The notes: generated by a model from the letters alone, not told the origin. DNA of 64,000 bases from JAFGXT01 sp963677165 (GCA_963677165.2 CAXXSX010000002.1:4216001-4280000); one strand, 5' to 3'. Shown: positions 1 through 10,800, numbered from the stretch's first letter. Program-made: numbers and translations.

Positions 1-86
1 AGAACTTCCGCAGGCAATTACAGGCAATTAATTGCTTCAAACTCCGGTAGCGGGTTAGTACGGCTGGCAGCGAAGTACCGTCCTGC

Positions 87-165
87 GGACGGTGGCTCTA
101 GGCTTCGCCGTCGCCGGGGAAATGAAAACGCTTTTATGGTAGAAGTGTAAAACATAGACACTAAT
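87..165. repeat. dispersed intergenic repeat, copy A
   Basis: This stretch is clearly related to 7494-7571. Both copies start GGACGGTG, pass through a GC-rich CGTCGCCGG core, then TTTTATG-TAGAA, and end in the identical string AAAACATAGACACTAAT. Both are intergenic and they bracket the first carbohydrate locus. The upstream bases 1-86 include a tandem CAGGCAATTA and nothing else recognisable. The function is unknown. Confidence 0.6.
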
Positions 166-433
166 GTCCTGTCAAAGCTGAAATATCGCAAAAACAAGTT
201 CGATTGTAGATTGGATTTTGTTTTTTCGACCGAGAGAAAATATGAATATTTTCCGAAGGAGAAAAGGCAAAATACAACTGCAAGAAACTTGCCGCGAAGC
301 GGTTGCGATTTTTTAAGCTTGACTTCGTACCCTTCAAGAATCTTCGATACCTCGGTATTGGCGATCTTTCAGAATACGAATCAATCTCAAAATCTTCGCA
401 TTTTTTGCGAAATTACAGCGTTGACTGGACACT
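163..433. mobile_element. MITE-like element with imperfect terminal inverted repeats
   Basis: The left end (163-195) and the reverse complement of the right end (402-433) match over about 32 bases with roughly six mismatches. They share the blocks TGTCC, GTCAA, GCTG and TCGCAAAAA. The outer flanks both read GACACTA, which may be a target duplication. The interior of about 200 bp encodes no recognisable transposase. The small open frames inside look incidental because both strands end in the same LTGH tail, a product of the inverted repeats. It is most likely a non-autonomous element or an IS remnant. Bases 434-485 hold nothing further. Confidence 0.5.
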
Positions 434-485
434 AAGCTTTTACCAAAAGCGTTTCCAATATCTCATATGCCTGTACCGAGGTAGT

Positions 486-2747
486 TCATTTCTCTTTCTT
501 TCCGTTGCCCCTTATAAGGAATAAACGGTCAACATTAAACGATTTTACTTCTCCCAGCGGGTGATTGCAACAGGAAAACCAGAACGTTTTATTCCCATTC
601 AGGGAATGTGTACCTAAATCAAGCAGTCGATATTGCGACCCTCTAATCATAGTTCCGCTAATTTTTTTTATGGGAGAGGTTATTTGAGATTTCGTGTCAT
701 ACATTCCGACAGTTGCAATCACATTGTTGGTGAGTGTTGTTTCGCACCGCACCATTGCATAGCAATGCCAGGGATTACCATTGAGGATTGTTGAACTGCC
801 GGGAATCTGACATTGAATCAGCCAGCCATGGGTATTGCCAGCTATACTGGCTGCTTGGCGATTGGAAGCGGCGGAATCGGTCACTATCGGACAAAAGAGC
901 GTGAAATCCGTTTCTTGCAGATCAATCCAATCCTGTGGTTTTCGATTACGGCAGAGTTCTGGTACCGTTGGCGGAGGATTTTTCAACTGTTGTTCCAGTA
1001 CAGCATAATAGTCGGACCACTTTTTTCCTTCGCCATAATGCGTCGTATGGTATTTCCTGATAATTTTATCCAACTGCTGTAATTGGCTCTGGGATTCTTT
1101 TGGGGTTGCCGGTTTGCCCGTGGAAGTCAGGCGGAGAGATAGCGTTGCCATCAACAGTGACACTTTGACTTTTTCCAGACGCTGAGCATAGATTGGAGGT
1201 TGATCTTTGATGGCATCCTGAGCTGCATTCATCAGTTGCCAGGCCGCCGCAATATCACGTGGAGCCAGCCAGGATACTGAGCCCATATAGCAGCCTAACG
1301 CTACATCTGATTTTTCCGCCGCTGTTTGGAGAAGTTGTAAATATTGCTTTAATGATGGTGCGGCAGAGCCATAGTATCCAGACAGAAATTCATTCATCAG
1401 TACCTTGAAATCAGCATGGGGATTCCATAGTAAGTGACTGATTACCCATGCCCGCATGGCAACCCAGTCGCCCACCGTGGAATATGCATCACCTTGTTCA
1501 AATACGCCGATCACTTTATGTTTTGCAAAATTCAGTAGATCGGCGCTCAATCCATCCCAGTTCGGGTGGGGCAGCAGGAAATTAGTAAAATTCGTAACGT
1601 AATTCCAGATAAAAAGCTGTGGTGCGATACAACTCCATTTGTTAAGATTACTCTGAAATTTACGATTGACCGGAGCTGTCAACGGCTTGAGAAAGTTACA
1701 TTCGATCGAACATAGTTCAATGACAACGTTATGACGCGGTCTTACAGTTTTCGGTGGTGTCCTGGTGTATTGATAGGCCAGGGTCTGGACCAAGACCTGT
1801 GGATATTTTTTTTCAATCGCAGCTGCAACTTCATTGACGCAATCCAGCAACAGATCGCTCTGGTTTCCATGCTTTTTTACAAACTCCTTACATTTTTCGC
1901 ATTGACAAAAATTAAAATTATCATTCTGGGTAACAGAAATAAAACCTGCCGCCGGGTGTTGTTCCAGCCAGTGTAATGAATTGTTTATCAGTTCTTTCCG
2001 CATGCTGCGGTTGGTAAGACACAACTGTGTCTTCTTATATTCGGTATTGTGTTTGCCGTTGAGTTCACTGTACCATTCAGGATGCGCGGTAAAATATTTC
2101 TCCGGCGGTAACAACTGACCAAATGTATGACACCATCCCAAGATTGATAGATGTCCGCCGAATCTCGGCGGAATGTTTTCTGCGTTTCCATTGCATTTTA
2201 GCCGGGAGGCAAATTGCGGATGACGGATAATATCACGATACAAAGCTTCCCGATAGATGAACTGTGGTGCGTAGCGAATATCTAACTTGTCAAGGACTAA
2301 TTGTTTCGTATTCGGGATGAAACTCTCATCGGAAGTCCACCAGCGGCAGCCGACCTGTTCTTCCAGAAAAGTATAAACGGCATACAACGTTCCACGTGGT
2401 CTGCCGCCAGCTAGAATCAAATCATTACCGACCGTTTTGATGATGATCTCATCTGCTGTCAGCTTGGAAAAATTCACATTAGGGAGTAACTGCTTAACTA
2501 TTTGAGACGGTCCCACCAGGATTCGTTTGTTGTCCGGAATTTGTTGAGATGCAGTTTGAACCGGGTATTTGATATCGGTGACCGCTAGCAGATATTTTGT
2601 CAGTTCATTGGCTGCTGTAATTTCAGCCGGAATTGGATGAACGGGAATCATTATTTTATAATTCTTATCCAGCGTTAGTGCTTGGACTGTTATGGTGACG
2701 CTGATTAATAGTATTATTGGTAACATATTTGTTATATGTTTTTTCAT
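486..2747 (-). CDS. secreted DUF4838 glycoside-hydrolase-like protein
   Basis: This is a 753-residue protein with a Sec signal peptide (about residues 1-23) and no lipobox. The N-terminal 30-140 segment resembles the alpha-glucuronidase/GH20-like leading domain (ILVGPS and AGGRPRGTLYAVYTFLEE blocks). A TIM-barrel-like DUF4838 region follows, with FIWNYVTNF and a GVFEQGDAY motif near residue 430. Members are presumed exported polysaccharide-degrading enzymes, but the substrate cannot be read here. It is the last gene of a minus-strand series LacI, GH130, prepilin, DUF4838, lying 70 bp after the prepilin. The C-terminal 150 residues look like a separate beta-sandwich. Confidence 0.8.
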   Translation of the reverse strand: MKKHITNMLPIILLISVTITVQALTLDKNYKIMIPVHPIPAEITAANELTKYLLAVTDIKYPVQTASQQIPDNKRILVGPSQIVKQLLPNVNFSKLTADEIIIKTVGNDLILAGGRPRGTLYAVYTFLEEQVGCRWWTSDESFIPNTKQLVLDKLDIRYAPQFIYREALYRDIIRHPQFASRLKCNGNAENIPPRFGGHLSILGWCHTFGQLLPPEKYFTAHPEWYSELNGKHNTEYKKTQLCLTNRSMRKELINNSLHWLEQHPAAGFISVTQNDNFNFCQCEKCKEFVKKHGNQSDLLLDCVNEVAAAIEKKYPQVLVQTLAYQYTRTPPKTVRPRHNVVIELCSIECNFLKPLTAPVNRKFQSNLNKWSCIAPQLFIWNYVTNFTNFLLPHPNWDGLSADLLNFAKHKVIGVFEQGDAYSTVGDWVAMRAWVISHLLWNPHADFKVLMNEFLSGYYGSAAPSLKQYLQLLQTAAEKSDVALGCYMGSVSWLAPRDIAAAWQLMNAAQDAIKDQPPIYAQRLEKVKVSLLMATLSLRLTSTGKPATPKESQSQLQQLDKIIRKYHTTHYGEGKKWSDYYAVLEQQLKNPPPTVPELCRNRKPQDWIDLQETDFTLFCPIVTDSAASNRQAASIAGNTHGWLIQCQIPGSSTILNGNPWHCYAMVRCETTLTNNVIATVGMYDTKSQITSPIKKISGTMIRGSQYRLLDLGTHSLNGNKTFWFSCCNHPLGEVKSFNVDRLFLIRGNGKKEK

Positions 2748-2817
2748 TGATTATATCCACTTTCTTTAAATATCTTTCGGGCTGTCTAATATCTTGTTTT
2801 GAAGGCGTGGTGAACGT

Positions 2818-3525
2818 TTATTTTTCATTAAACGCTTTTGGAAATCCAGAAAAAGGAGTAGTTACAGTGGTTCCAATATTGGTATATTCTGCTTGACGCA
2901 TCCACTTTACATGTCCATCTGCATACAAAATATTAAGTCCTCTGCCTTCATGATTTTTGGTAATATATCGATAGCGGGACCAGACACTGCTATAGGTGTA
3001 TATGTCACAAATTCCGGCTGCTGTCTTTGCAAAATTCCGTAATTTTTGTTTGTTTGGATATGGGAAGGTACTTCCGGATTCCCAGCCGGCCACTGTTGTT
3101 CCATATGGTAGAATATAGTCTATATTCAGGAAGCCATTGCCATTTCCCGGACGGCTATTGTTTGACGGGCAATCAAAGGGACCGCGTCCACAACTGGGAA
3201 AATTATAAGTCATATATTTCCCATAAGGAAGAGCATCACTGGTTGGAGATACATATGGGCCCAACTGGACAAAGTTCCCACATTGTCCATCAGTGCCAAA
3301 CAAATTTCGGCATCCGTAGTTATTTGTCGATCGCGGCCCCCATCCATTATAATCCGAAAAATACATATTCAGTGCTATTCCTACTTGTTTCCAGTTTGAT
3401 GCACATTTTACGATTTTGGCTTTCTCGCGTGCTTTACTCAATGCAGGCAGCAGCATTGATGCGAGAATCGCGATGATGGCGATCACGACCAGGAGTTCGA
3501 TAAGCGTGAAGTTTCTTCTTTTCAT
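2818..3525 (-). CDS. prepilin-type N-terminal methylation domain protein (DUF1559-like)
   Basis: This 235-residue protein begins with a short basic leader, then the FTLIELL-type pilin signal and one hydrophobic helix (about 7-28). The alpha-helical KAREKAKIVKCASNWKQ stalk follows. The C-terminal part ends in the ADGH motif of the H-X9-DG class, here with X10. Pseudopilins are inner-membrane subunits processed by a prepilin peptidase and assembled by type II/IV-like machines, but none of that machinery is in this window. The residue before the F is Asn rather than the usual Gly. It lies between GH130 and DUF4838 in the same transcription direction. Confidence 0.85.
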   Translation of the reverse strand: MKRRNFTLIELLVVIAIIAILASMLLPALSKAREKAKIVKCASNWKQVGIALNMYFSDYNGWGPRSTNNYGCRNLFGTDGQCGNFVQLGPYVSPTSDALPYGKYMTYNFPSCGRGPFDCPSNNSRPGNGNGFLNIDYILPYGTTVAGWESGSTFPYPNKQKLRNFAKTAAGICDIYTYSSVWSRYRYITKNHEGRGLNILYADGHVKWMRQAEYTNIGTTVTTPFSGFPKAFNEK

Positions 3526-3549
3526 TGTTTGTTTCTCCTTCTTACATGG

Positions 3550-4500
3550 TTAATAATTTGATACGTTCAACATAAATTCATAATCACGGTAACAGGCTTC
3601 TACCAGATCACTTAGCCTGGCTTCCGCCAGCCCGATACAGGTGTCTGCAGCCCCGTAATAAATTTTTACCGTTTCATCCGGTTCTACGATGGCATTACAG
3701 GTAAATACAACATTTGACACCCGGCCTTCGCGTTCGTAACGGGTTGCCGGAAACATTACTGGAGCCTTACTTCTGGCAATTACCTTCCACGGTTCATTGT
3801 AATCCAGTATTGCGGCAAACAGAGAATAAATTGAGCCATCGCATGATGGATTAACACCATGATAAATACACAGCCAGCCGTCGTTTACCCGGATCAGCGG
3901 AGCTCCGCCCCCTAGTTTGAGGTGATCCCAGTGACAAGGCCGCGCGGTCATAACGGGACGCTGCTCACCCCAGTGAATCAGGTCGGGCGAAAAGCTCATC
4001 CACATATCACAGGGAGAAGTTTCTCCTCCGCCGAACGGGCGTTCCAGACGGCAGTAGCGTTCATCTACTTTTTCCGGAAACAGCACGCCGTTGCGGTTGT
4101 TGATCTCGGAGCAAATTGATACTCGTTCAAACCGTTTGAAATCAGCGGTTTTTACAATTCCAAGCCGAGTGCCCAGTTTATTGTTGTGGCTGCCGTACAT
4201 GATAAAAAACTCGTTGCCGATCTGAGTGATCCGGGGGTCATATACGCCGTTTTCCTCCCACCAGTCATAGGCTTTGGGCCATTCGACTGGGGTTTGGTCA
4301 AATTTGAAGTCGTAACCGTTATTGCTTCTCGCGATATGAAAAATTATCCCTCCCTCCGGATGAAATACATCTACCAGCATAATATACTCCTCACCGAACT
4401 TTACCGCGCCGGGATTGAGTACATAATATGCGTTATATGGTAACATGTCAGCGGTAAGAACCGGGTTCTTATCGTATCTGACGAATACATCTTGATTCAT
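3550..4500 (-). CDS. GH130 family glycosidase/phosphorylase
   Basis: This is a 316-residue, leaderless, cytoplasmic five-bladed propeller protein. It carries GH130 hallmarks: RYDKNPVLT at the start, YDPRI (Asp88 as the likely catalytic Asp), GGETSP, KLGGGAP and WLCIYHGV. GH130 enzymes phosphorolyse or hydrolyse mannosides, typically beta-linked, and I infer a role on imported oligosaccharides. It is closely similar (roughly nine residues in ten by eye) to the product of 11915-12871. It starts 20 bp after the LacI gene and precedes the prepilin by 24 bp. The exact mannoside specificity is not deducible. Confidence 0.88.
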   Translation of the reverse strand: MNQDVFVRYDKNPVLTADMLPYNAYYVLNPGAVKFGEEYIMLVDVFHPEGGIIFHIARSNNGYDFKFDQTPVEWPKAYDWWEENGVYDPRITQIGNEFFIMYGSHNNKLGTRLGIVKTADFKRFERVSICSEINNRNGVLFPEKVDERYCRLERPFGGGETSPCDMWMSFSPDLIHWGEQRPVMTARPCHWDHLKLGGGAPLIRVNDGWLCIYHGVNPSCDGSIYSLFAAILDYNEPWKVIARSKAPVMFPATRYEREGRVSNVVFTCNAIVEPDETVKIYYGAADTCIGLAEARLSDLVEACYRDYEFMLNVSNY

Positions 4501-4520
4501 AGTTTTACCTTTTATTTCTA

Positions 4521-5555
4521 TTATGCCGATTCTCGAACGATCAGCGTTGGTTTGACGACAATATGTCGTTGTTCAGGCGGTAACTCCTGTCCTTCAATCT
4601 GTGCTATCATCATATCAACCAGATGAATTGCCACCTGATCGTTATGTTGTTCAAAAGTAGTAAGTTCCGGTGTGATCAGAGTGGCAATGTCCATGTTGTC
4701 GCAACCGGTTACCGCAATATCTTCCGGGATATTGATTTTTAGTTTCTGCAGACATTTTATTGCTACTGCCGCCATATAATCATTGACACAGATGATAGCG
4801 TCCACTTTTTCATCAATTAATTTTTGAATTTGAACCATTCCGGCTTCAACTGATTTCATTTGTTCAAGAGGAACATTCACCACTAATTCGGAAATGAATT
4901 CCATATTGTTTTCAGCTAATCCTTTTTTATATCCTGATTGGCATAAGTCCATTACCTGGTTTGTATACAAGCCATTTAACCGGTATAGACCGATTCTTTT
5001 GCGACCTTTTTTGTGGAGGTGGTTAACTGCTTGTTTGAAGTTGTTTGCTACATCAATGGTAACACTGTAAGCGTCAGGTATGCCTTCCGGCTGTTCAAAG
5101 AAAACGGTTTTGTTTTTCTTTAAAAAGAAGTTGGCAATCTTATTTGAGCTATCCGGATAATTGTGCGCCATACAGATCAAACCGTCAACTCCATAGTCGG
5201 AAAAAAATTCAGCGTATTCTTTAATCTTACTAATATCATTATGGGCTTGTCCCAGCATGAAACGATAGCCCTTTTCTGCCGCATAGAGTTCCATTGCAGA
5301 CAAGCGGTCATGATAAATTCTGGGAGCACAGGTATCCATGACTACCCCTATGATCTTACTCTTTTTGCCGGCAAGTTTCCGCGCTACCAGATTGGGACGG
5401 TAGCCCATGCGTTCTGCAGTTTCCAGGATACGTGTTCTGGTTCTATCTGATACCTTGACAGAGCTCTTCCGTGGATTAAGCGCCAGTGAGACCGCCATTA
5501 ATGATACTCCGGTTTCATTTGCTATATCTGACAGTTTGGGTCTTTGCGAATTCAT
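4521..5555 (-). CDS. LacI family transcriptional regulator (copy 1)
   Basis: This 344-residue regulator has an N-terminal LacI helix-turn-helix (residues 6-50, ANETGVSLMAVSLALN, hinge GYRPNLVARKL) and a periplasmic-binding-protein-like effector domain. Its effector domain is nearly identical in long blocks to the regulator at 12892-13914, whereas the helix-turn-helix differs. This suggests the same inducer but a different operator. It is the first gene of the LacI-GH130-prepilin-DUF4838 series. Two GCGC-centred palindromes lie just upstream, so autoregulation of the whole operon is likely. Confidence 0.9.
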   Translation of the reverse strand: MNSQRPKLSDIANETGVSLMAVSLALNPRKSSVKVSDRTRTRILETAERMGYRPNLVARKLAGKKSKIIGVVMDTCAPRIYHDRLSAMELYAAEKGYRFMLGQAHNDISKIKEYAEFFSDYGVDGLICMAHNYPDSSNKIANFFLKKNKTVFFEQPEGIPDAYSVTIDVANNFKQAVNHLHKKGRKRIGLYRLNGLYTNQVMDLCQSGYKKGLAENNMEFISELVVNVPLEQMKSVEAGMVQIQKLIDEKVDAIICVNDYMAAVAIKCLQKLKINIPEDIAVTGCDNMDIATLITPELTTFEQHNDQVAIHLVDMMIAQIEGQELPPEQRHIVVKPTLIVRESA

Positions 5556-5582
5556 ATTATCTCTTTTTGATTATATTTAATT

Positions 5583-5663
5583 TAGCGCTATATTTGATTA
5601 TATTTAATTTTCTCTAATAATGCAATTTTTTATGGAAATATAGTTTTAATATAGCGCTATATT
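5583..5663 (-). promoter_or_regulatory. paired LacI-type operators
   Basis: There are two copies of the TAGCGCTA core. One is at 5583-5590. The other sits inside a perfect 16-bp palindrome, AATATAGC/GCTATATT, at 5648-5663. Their centres are about 69 bp apart, upstream of the LacI start at 5555. The central CG is typical of LacI-family sites. I infer binding by the adjacent regulator, possibly with looping. Confidence 0.65.
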
Positions 5664-5759
5664 GAAATTATAGCGTTTTTCTGATTCGTTGTCAATAGGA
5701 GTTAAGAAAAAAAGAAAAAAATTACCCCAAATTACCAGTTTTGAGGCAATCACTCTCTT

Positions 5760-5875
5760 TGCGAGGTGCCCTGCAAAGCATTTTCAGGTAGGGCGTGATC
5801 TCCGAGCGCGCCGTTTTTCAGAATTTTGTACTCAGGTACAAAATTGCGGACGGCTGCGGAGAGCCGTCCCTACCC
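5760..5875. repeat. structured GC-rich intergenic element
   Basis: This is a GC-rich island in AT-rich spacer with two perfect hairpins. One is ATTTTGTAC/GTACAAAAT with a 4-nt loop (5823-5844). The other is GGACGGCT/AGCCGTCC with a 6-nt loop (5848-5869). The style is that of dispersed palindromic intergenic repeats. No second copy was found in this window. The rest of the 5556-5940 gap holds only the operators. Confidence 0.45.
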
Positions 5876-5940
5876 ATGTATAAATTTTGCCGCGGTGGCA
5901 TTTGAATTTACAAAATAAGTGATGCCTTGCTGTCTGAAAT

Positions 5941-7242
5941 TTATTTTATTACTTTGAATAATCTTCCAGCGCCGGGGCGGAGTGCGACAAGAAAATCGTC
6001 TGTGCCTGATAAAGCTACCTTGTTCCATTTCCCAGTCTGGATGGAAAACATCATCAGTTTTCCATTTCCGATATCTACAGAAATTTTAGCTGTACCGTTT
6101 TTCTTGTAATTACGATTTATTACCATAAACGCCTTGTTGCTATTCTGGCTCTTAAAGGTTCCGACGATGAATTCTCCTCCGGTAACTTTGACCGGGGATT
6201 TCTCCATGCCACAGGTGCCCAGCGGCAGTGGCTTGCTGTGGTAGACTCCGGTTGACGTAAGCTTCATCAGTTCCGGACCCAGTGCGTTGATTTCGTGATT
6301 TACTTTGGCTACGTCATCCGCCAGGGGCATGCGGCGTCCATCCTGATAGAGGCCGCCGTGTGGTTTGGTCGGGCCCCAATAGAGAAACCAGCTAAGGCCG
6401 CATCCGCCGTAGGCGAGGGTGGTATAGGCCAGCCAGCGGACTTCATCAGCATTTACCAGACGCCAGCTTTTTTCTATTGTGCAGGACTGAACGATATTCA
6501 GAAAGGGAAGGCCAGCGTTTAATGCCGCTGTGCGGATCAGAGCTAAATTAAGGAAGTACTGTTTTCCGTCCTTGCCATCTTTCAGGAAGTGGTAATGGTC
6601 GTAACTTATCAGCTGGGGACGCAGCATCTTAATGAATTGGCGCAGATATTCTTGATAAAAAACAACAGTTTGTTCGGACGCGCCTTCACCTGCAAAATTA
6701 TCTGGAATTCCGACATTTTTCGGGGCGGGTTTTTTCAGGAATACGGCCAGTTGTTTTTGATTTGCGTAAGTCGGATAAAGGTTGATATAAATCAAATGAT
6801 TTGAATCGCGCTGACGGATAAAATCAGACAGTTTTTTCAGCCAGCCGAATTTATTGGTACCAGGTTCGTCAAGCAGAAAATAACCGTAGAAGGCCGGATG
6901 TTTTTTTACTTTGTCGATCAGGGCGATTAGTTTGGCGGTTTTGTTTTTATCGTCAAGGGTTTTCTTGTTTTGCAGCGGGCGAATATAGACAAGAGCTTTC
7001 AGTCCATATTTTTGTACCCGGTCAAGTGCGGGGATCGGATCATAATTTTCTTTGGAGGATTGTATCATCGTCAAGGTGTAGCCGTCACGAGAGAGAATTT
7101 TAAGATTTGCATCATTTGATGGTGGCGGACACCACATAGTGATTATGAATTTGTCCTGGGTCCAGCCTTTGGTTTTTCCTGCGTGGATATTGAAGCAAAG
7201 TCCCAATGTCAGCATTAAAAAGAGAGCAGATAATCGCATCAT
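5941..7242 (-). CDS. secreted TIM-barrel glycoside-hydrolase-like protein
   Basis: The open frame extends to 7314, but the start at 7242 is preferred. An AAGGA sits 7 nt before it and a signal peptide (MMRLSALFLMLTLG) begins there, giving about 433 residues. The middle contains YGYFLLDEP and YINLYPTYA, which look like the beta-strand ends of a (beta/alpha)8 barrel with an acidic residue in DEP. A small C-terminal beta domain follows. I cannot name a GH family. It lies about 600 bp downstream of the CBM9/DUF6067-like gene, separated by a hairpin and a repeat, so it may have its own promoter. Confidence 0.65.
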   Translation of the reverse strand: MMRLSALFLMLTLGLCFNIHAGKTKGWTQDKFIITMWCPPPSNDANLKILSRDGYTLTMIQSSKENYDPIPALDRVQKYGLKALVYIRPLQNKKTLDDKNKTAKLIALIDKVKKHPAFYGYFLLDEPGTNKFGWLKKLSDFIRQRDSNHLIYINLYPTYANQKQLAVFLKKPAPKNVGIPDNFAGEGASEQTVVFYQEYLRQFIKMLRPQLISYDHYHFLKDGKDGKQYFLNLALIRTAALNAGLPFLNIVQSCTIEKSWRLVNADEVRWLAYTTLAYGGCGLSWFLYWGPTKPHGGLYQDGRRMPLADDVAKVNHEINALGPELMKLTSTGVYHSKPLPLGTCGMEKSPVKVTGGEFIVGTFKSQNSNKAFMVINRNYKKNGTAKISVDIGNGKLMMFSIQTGKWNKVALSGTDDFLVALRPGAGRLFKVIK

Positions 7243-7493
7243 TCCCGAATCCTTATAAGTTAGTTGTTCATGTAGTGATAAAACAAATGTATTAGCATGG
7301 GGTAGATATTTCAATCAAAGAAGAGTATCTTTTTTTGCGCTTAAAGTATCTTTTTTTACGCTTTGTGTAAATAACTGCATGATTGGTCGAAGGTATTCAT
7401 TTTTTTGTGGGAACTTGATGAGTACACATTATCCTCTAATACGAGACAAGTCTCTTGACCCTGTGAGATGCTTCGCATCTTCTTCCGACCTTT

Positions 7494-7571
7494 GGACGGT
7501 GACTCCCGGCTGTCGTCGCCGGAGGATTTAAACACGTTTTTATGATAGAAAGGTAAAACATAGACACTAAT
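7494..7571. repeat. dispersed intergenic repeat, copy B
   Basis: This is the partner of 87-165, identical over the last 17 bases (AAAACATAGACACTAAT) and related throughout. Here the element continues into unrelated sequence, whereas copy A runs into the MITE-like element. Nearby 7442-7453 (GAGACAAGTCTC) and 7468-7480 (GATGCTTCGCATC) are short palindromes. 7572-7808 shows nothing else recognisable. Confidence 0.6.
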
Positions 7572-7808
7572 AGCACAAACTGAGTTTAGGAGGTGAAGTA
7601 TTGCATTTCAAAGTATCCTTACTTGTCGTACTTGCATAATTGCCGGAAATGGTTGCCTGTTGCGTGATTTTTGCTGTTATCCTGGCTGATTTTAATTTAA
7701 CTGCTGAATATAAAACAATATATAACCGCATGTACACTTATTTATATACAGCTCCTTTGAGTTGATTTAGACACGAAAAAGACAATATAGGCAATCCCGA
7801 TAAGAAGC

Positions 7809-7840
7809 ATATCCCGTTTCCGAATGCGTAAACGGGATAT
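7809..7840 (-). terminator. hairpin downstream of the 7846 gene
   Basis: There is a perfect 11-bp stem, ATATCCCGTTT/AAACGGGATAT, with a 10-nt loop. It starts 6 bp after the stop of the minus-strand gene at 7846. There is no clear U-run on the minus strand, so it may act as an RNA 3' stabiliser rather than a strong intrinsic terminator. Confidence 0.5.
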
Positions 7841-7845
7841 TATTG

Positions 7846-10800
7846 TTATGGGGTGAATTCAATAATGCGCATGCCACGCGAAGAAATTTTAATTTCTCCT
7901 TCAATCGAATTATTACTCAGCTTATCTTTGATATTAGAACCTGTAATATCAATTTTTGCTGTTTTGTACGACGTATTGAATAATATCGCGAGTTCCCGAT
8001 TATTACGTTTCCAGCTTGATACTGCAATTGGTCCCTTGGGGTATTGTGATAATGGATTACGCCAATAGGGGAGCCATTTACTGTCCGGAGCGTCTACATT
8101 AAAATCCAGTAGTGGTTTGGTTGTAATATAATTGCCGTAGATTTCAATACTGTGAGTATTCCAGCAGTGGGAGTCGTGAATTAACGATAAGCCGATAACA
8201 TCCTCCTGGCTTACATCGGAACGCAATGCTCCCGGAACATGCCGATAAATCAGTGCCGGGAAGAAATATCCCCGTGATCCGGTTTGACGCGGCGTAAACA
8301 TGGTCATTTGGAAGAATTCCGGAGTAAGAGTCCGGTAGTTCGGGGCATACTGCCAGCTCTCACCATTGAGATGAATATCGGCCCATAGGGTGGCGATGTT
8401 TGAACCATGGTAGACGATTATACCATCAGGATCATTTTCTTTGATCGCTTTCTGCAATTTCAGAAACATTTCACGTACAGCAAGGAATGGCAGGGTGGGT
8501 TGCAGGTTGCCGTTATCATCATAATAACCGCAGCCATGGAGTCGGTTGTTGCAGCTCCGCCATCCGCTCATATCGATATAGACGCTTCGCACGCCATCCT
8601 TAAAACGGTTCTTCAGTCCATACAAATACGCGTTGGGCCAGTCTCCGGAAGCACAAACCAGGGTGACATATGTATCGGCTGGAAGATTGGTTACTGGACC
8701 AGTTCGCCACTCATCCAGATACGGTTGAACTGCTTTTTGCGGTGGCGTAATCAGCGCGTCATACCAGAGAACCGGCTTGCCGTGATGGCCACTGACAATC
8801 CCGACAGCCTCTTGTTTTATCTCATTTTGTGTTTTTGTGTCTGGAAGAAAATTACCATCCTGCACGTCGCGCATTATCCATGAGGCAATCATGTCGCCGT
8901 AAAAATAATTCTGTGGAATGTTGAATTCTCCGTCGGGTTGAAAAAATCTTGAGGCAATGTGAGCATCCTTGGTGTAGATTCTATCGGTGATGGTTAGGGT
9001 CCGATCAACGATACCGCCTAATATGAATTGTCCGACCCGCCGCAAACCGGACGGATTGAGTGCCTGACGCGTTGGGGCAAGAATGAAACCGAATTCGTAA
9101 TCAATTGGTTTGTTCCATGCTGTAGGACGGTTGACCAGTTCCAGAGAGAAATCAAAACGTTCCGGTGTATCTTTTACTTGATTATAGCGATTATTGACCG
9201 AAAGGTTGCGTTGTGACGGCAGGATGAAGAAACAGCCGCGGTCATCGCCTCCGATCCAGTAGAAGTGATTGAACGAGTTGGTATATTTCCAGCCGGTGAC
9301 GGAAATACCGCCGTTGATGGATATTTCCGGCTCAGGCTGCGGTTGAGCAAGCTTGGCTGTTCCGATTAACGCATGGCGTTCCGAAGAGGCAAACGACCTG
9401 TGAAACGATGAATTCATGTAGCGCAGACCGGCGGATCGAAGTGGACAACTGAGGGCAAGTTCCTTAACCATAACTTTGCCGTGTTTGGGGATAAAACGGC
9501 AACGGTAATAGGCAAGTCCGTCAAATTCCACTCGAATATCGGCTTTTAACTTCAGATCTGGAGATGAGCCGGTATACGTCAGGGAATAACCGCGATCATC
9601 GTTGCTGGTTATATGTGGAGGCGGGCCTGAAAATTTCTGAGGCCCGTTAGCCGTAACCATGGTAAAGTGCCATGCGCCGTTCGAAAAATTGGTATGGTGC
9701 AGTTGAACTTGTTCCGGCAGGGGACCAGACCCGAAGATATATGCATGATCACATATCTCAAATTTAATTTTGCTGTCTTTTTGGTCCAGCTTTACTTTTT
9801 CCCATCCGGGGGGCGGGGCTGTTACCAGACTGGTGTCGACATTTTTATGCCAGGGGGGGAATTCTTTTTTTATCCGGTTTTGGGATACTGCTGCTCGGTT
9901 GCCGTTACGGTACAGGGCGGCAACGGCTATAAATTCGGTTGAATCCGGGATTTGGTTGGCATTGAGCTCTGCATCGAAAAAACGTTCCGATTGAGAGTGG
10001 CAGTGAGTTGTAGCTATATACGTTTTCCCTTCCGCCGATTCCAGGGAGTATTTAATTTTGTCGCCATTTTGAAACGGAACGGTGGTTTGTCCGGCAAAAT
10101 GAACAATATCTGTTTGCTGATTCCAGATTGCTTTACTGGAAAACGCTGGCAATATCGTAGTAGAGAAAGGGTATTTAAAAACGGGGCCGCCATCAGCATC
10201 GTATATATACAAACGTCCTGATGCAGGTTCGGCTTTGCTAACTTTGATTGTTTTTTGCCAGTTAATAATATCGGAGGAGAATTCGGCTTTGCTGTAATCA
10301 AACATATGCTTTGGCTTATTGCGCTCCCATACAGCGGAATCCAGACGACCGCCGCGTGTAGCACCGGGACCGACCAGTTGTCCCTGAATCGCAATGACAC
10401 TGCGTGAATAGTTGGCAAGTTTTTTCAATCGCAGTATCGGTTTGTCCGGTTCCAACATTAAAGTGCCGTAATGTGCGTCAAAAATCAAGTCCCATATATT
10501 GCTGACCGGATTCCAACTGATGTCGCGGACTCCACTTGAACTTGACACATTGACATTTCCCAGATGGCGGATGAACATAGCAGCGATTTCTGTTGCCCGG
10601 TCCGGATATTTCATTCCAAGAGATTTCCAGGGAATGGCAATTTCACCTTCCCAGATTGACCAGCTGGCAAAGTCCTGGGGCAGCAGACGAGAACGGTAGG
10701 TCCATTCCGGATTCCATTCCTTGGGATCGTCCATCTTATGGCCCCGGATTAACTGGTCAAATTTTTGTCCGCCGCGTTCCACCATGAAACGTTCCCATTT

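Noticed and set aside
211..435. Small open frames in the first 500 bases
   Set aside because: They lie within the inverted-repeat element, lack ribosome sites and end in a tail created by the terminal repeat.
3027..3476. A 149-codon plus-strand frame opposite the first prepilin
   Set aside because: It is a shadow of the prepilin gene; no signal or domain is visible.
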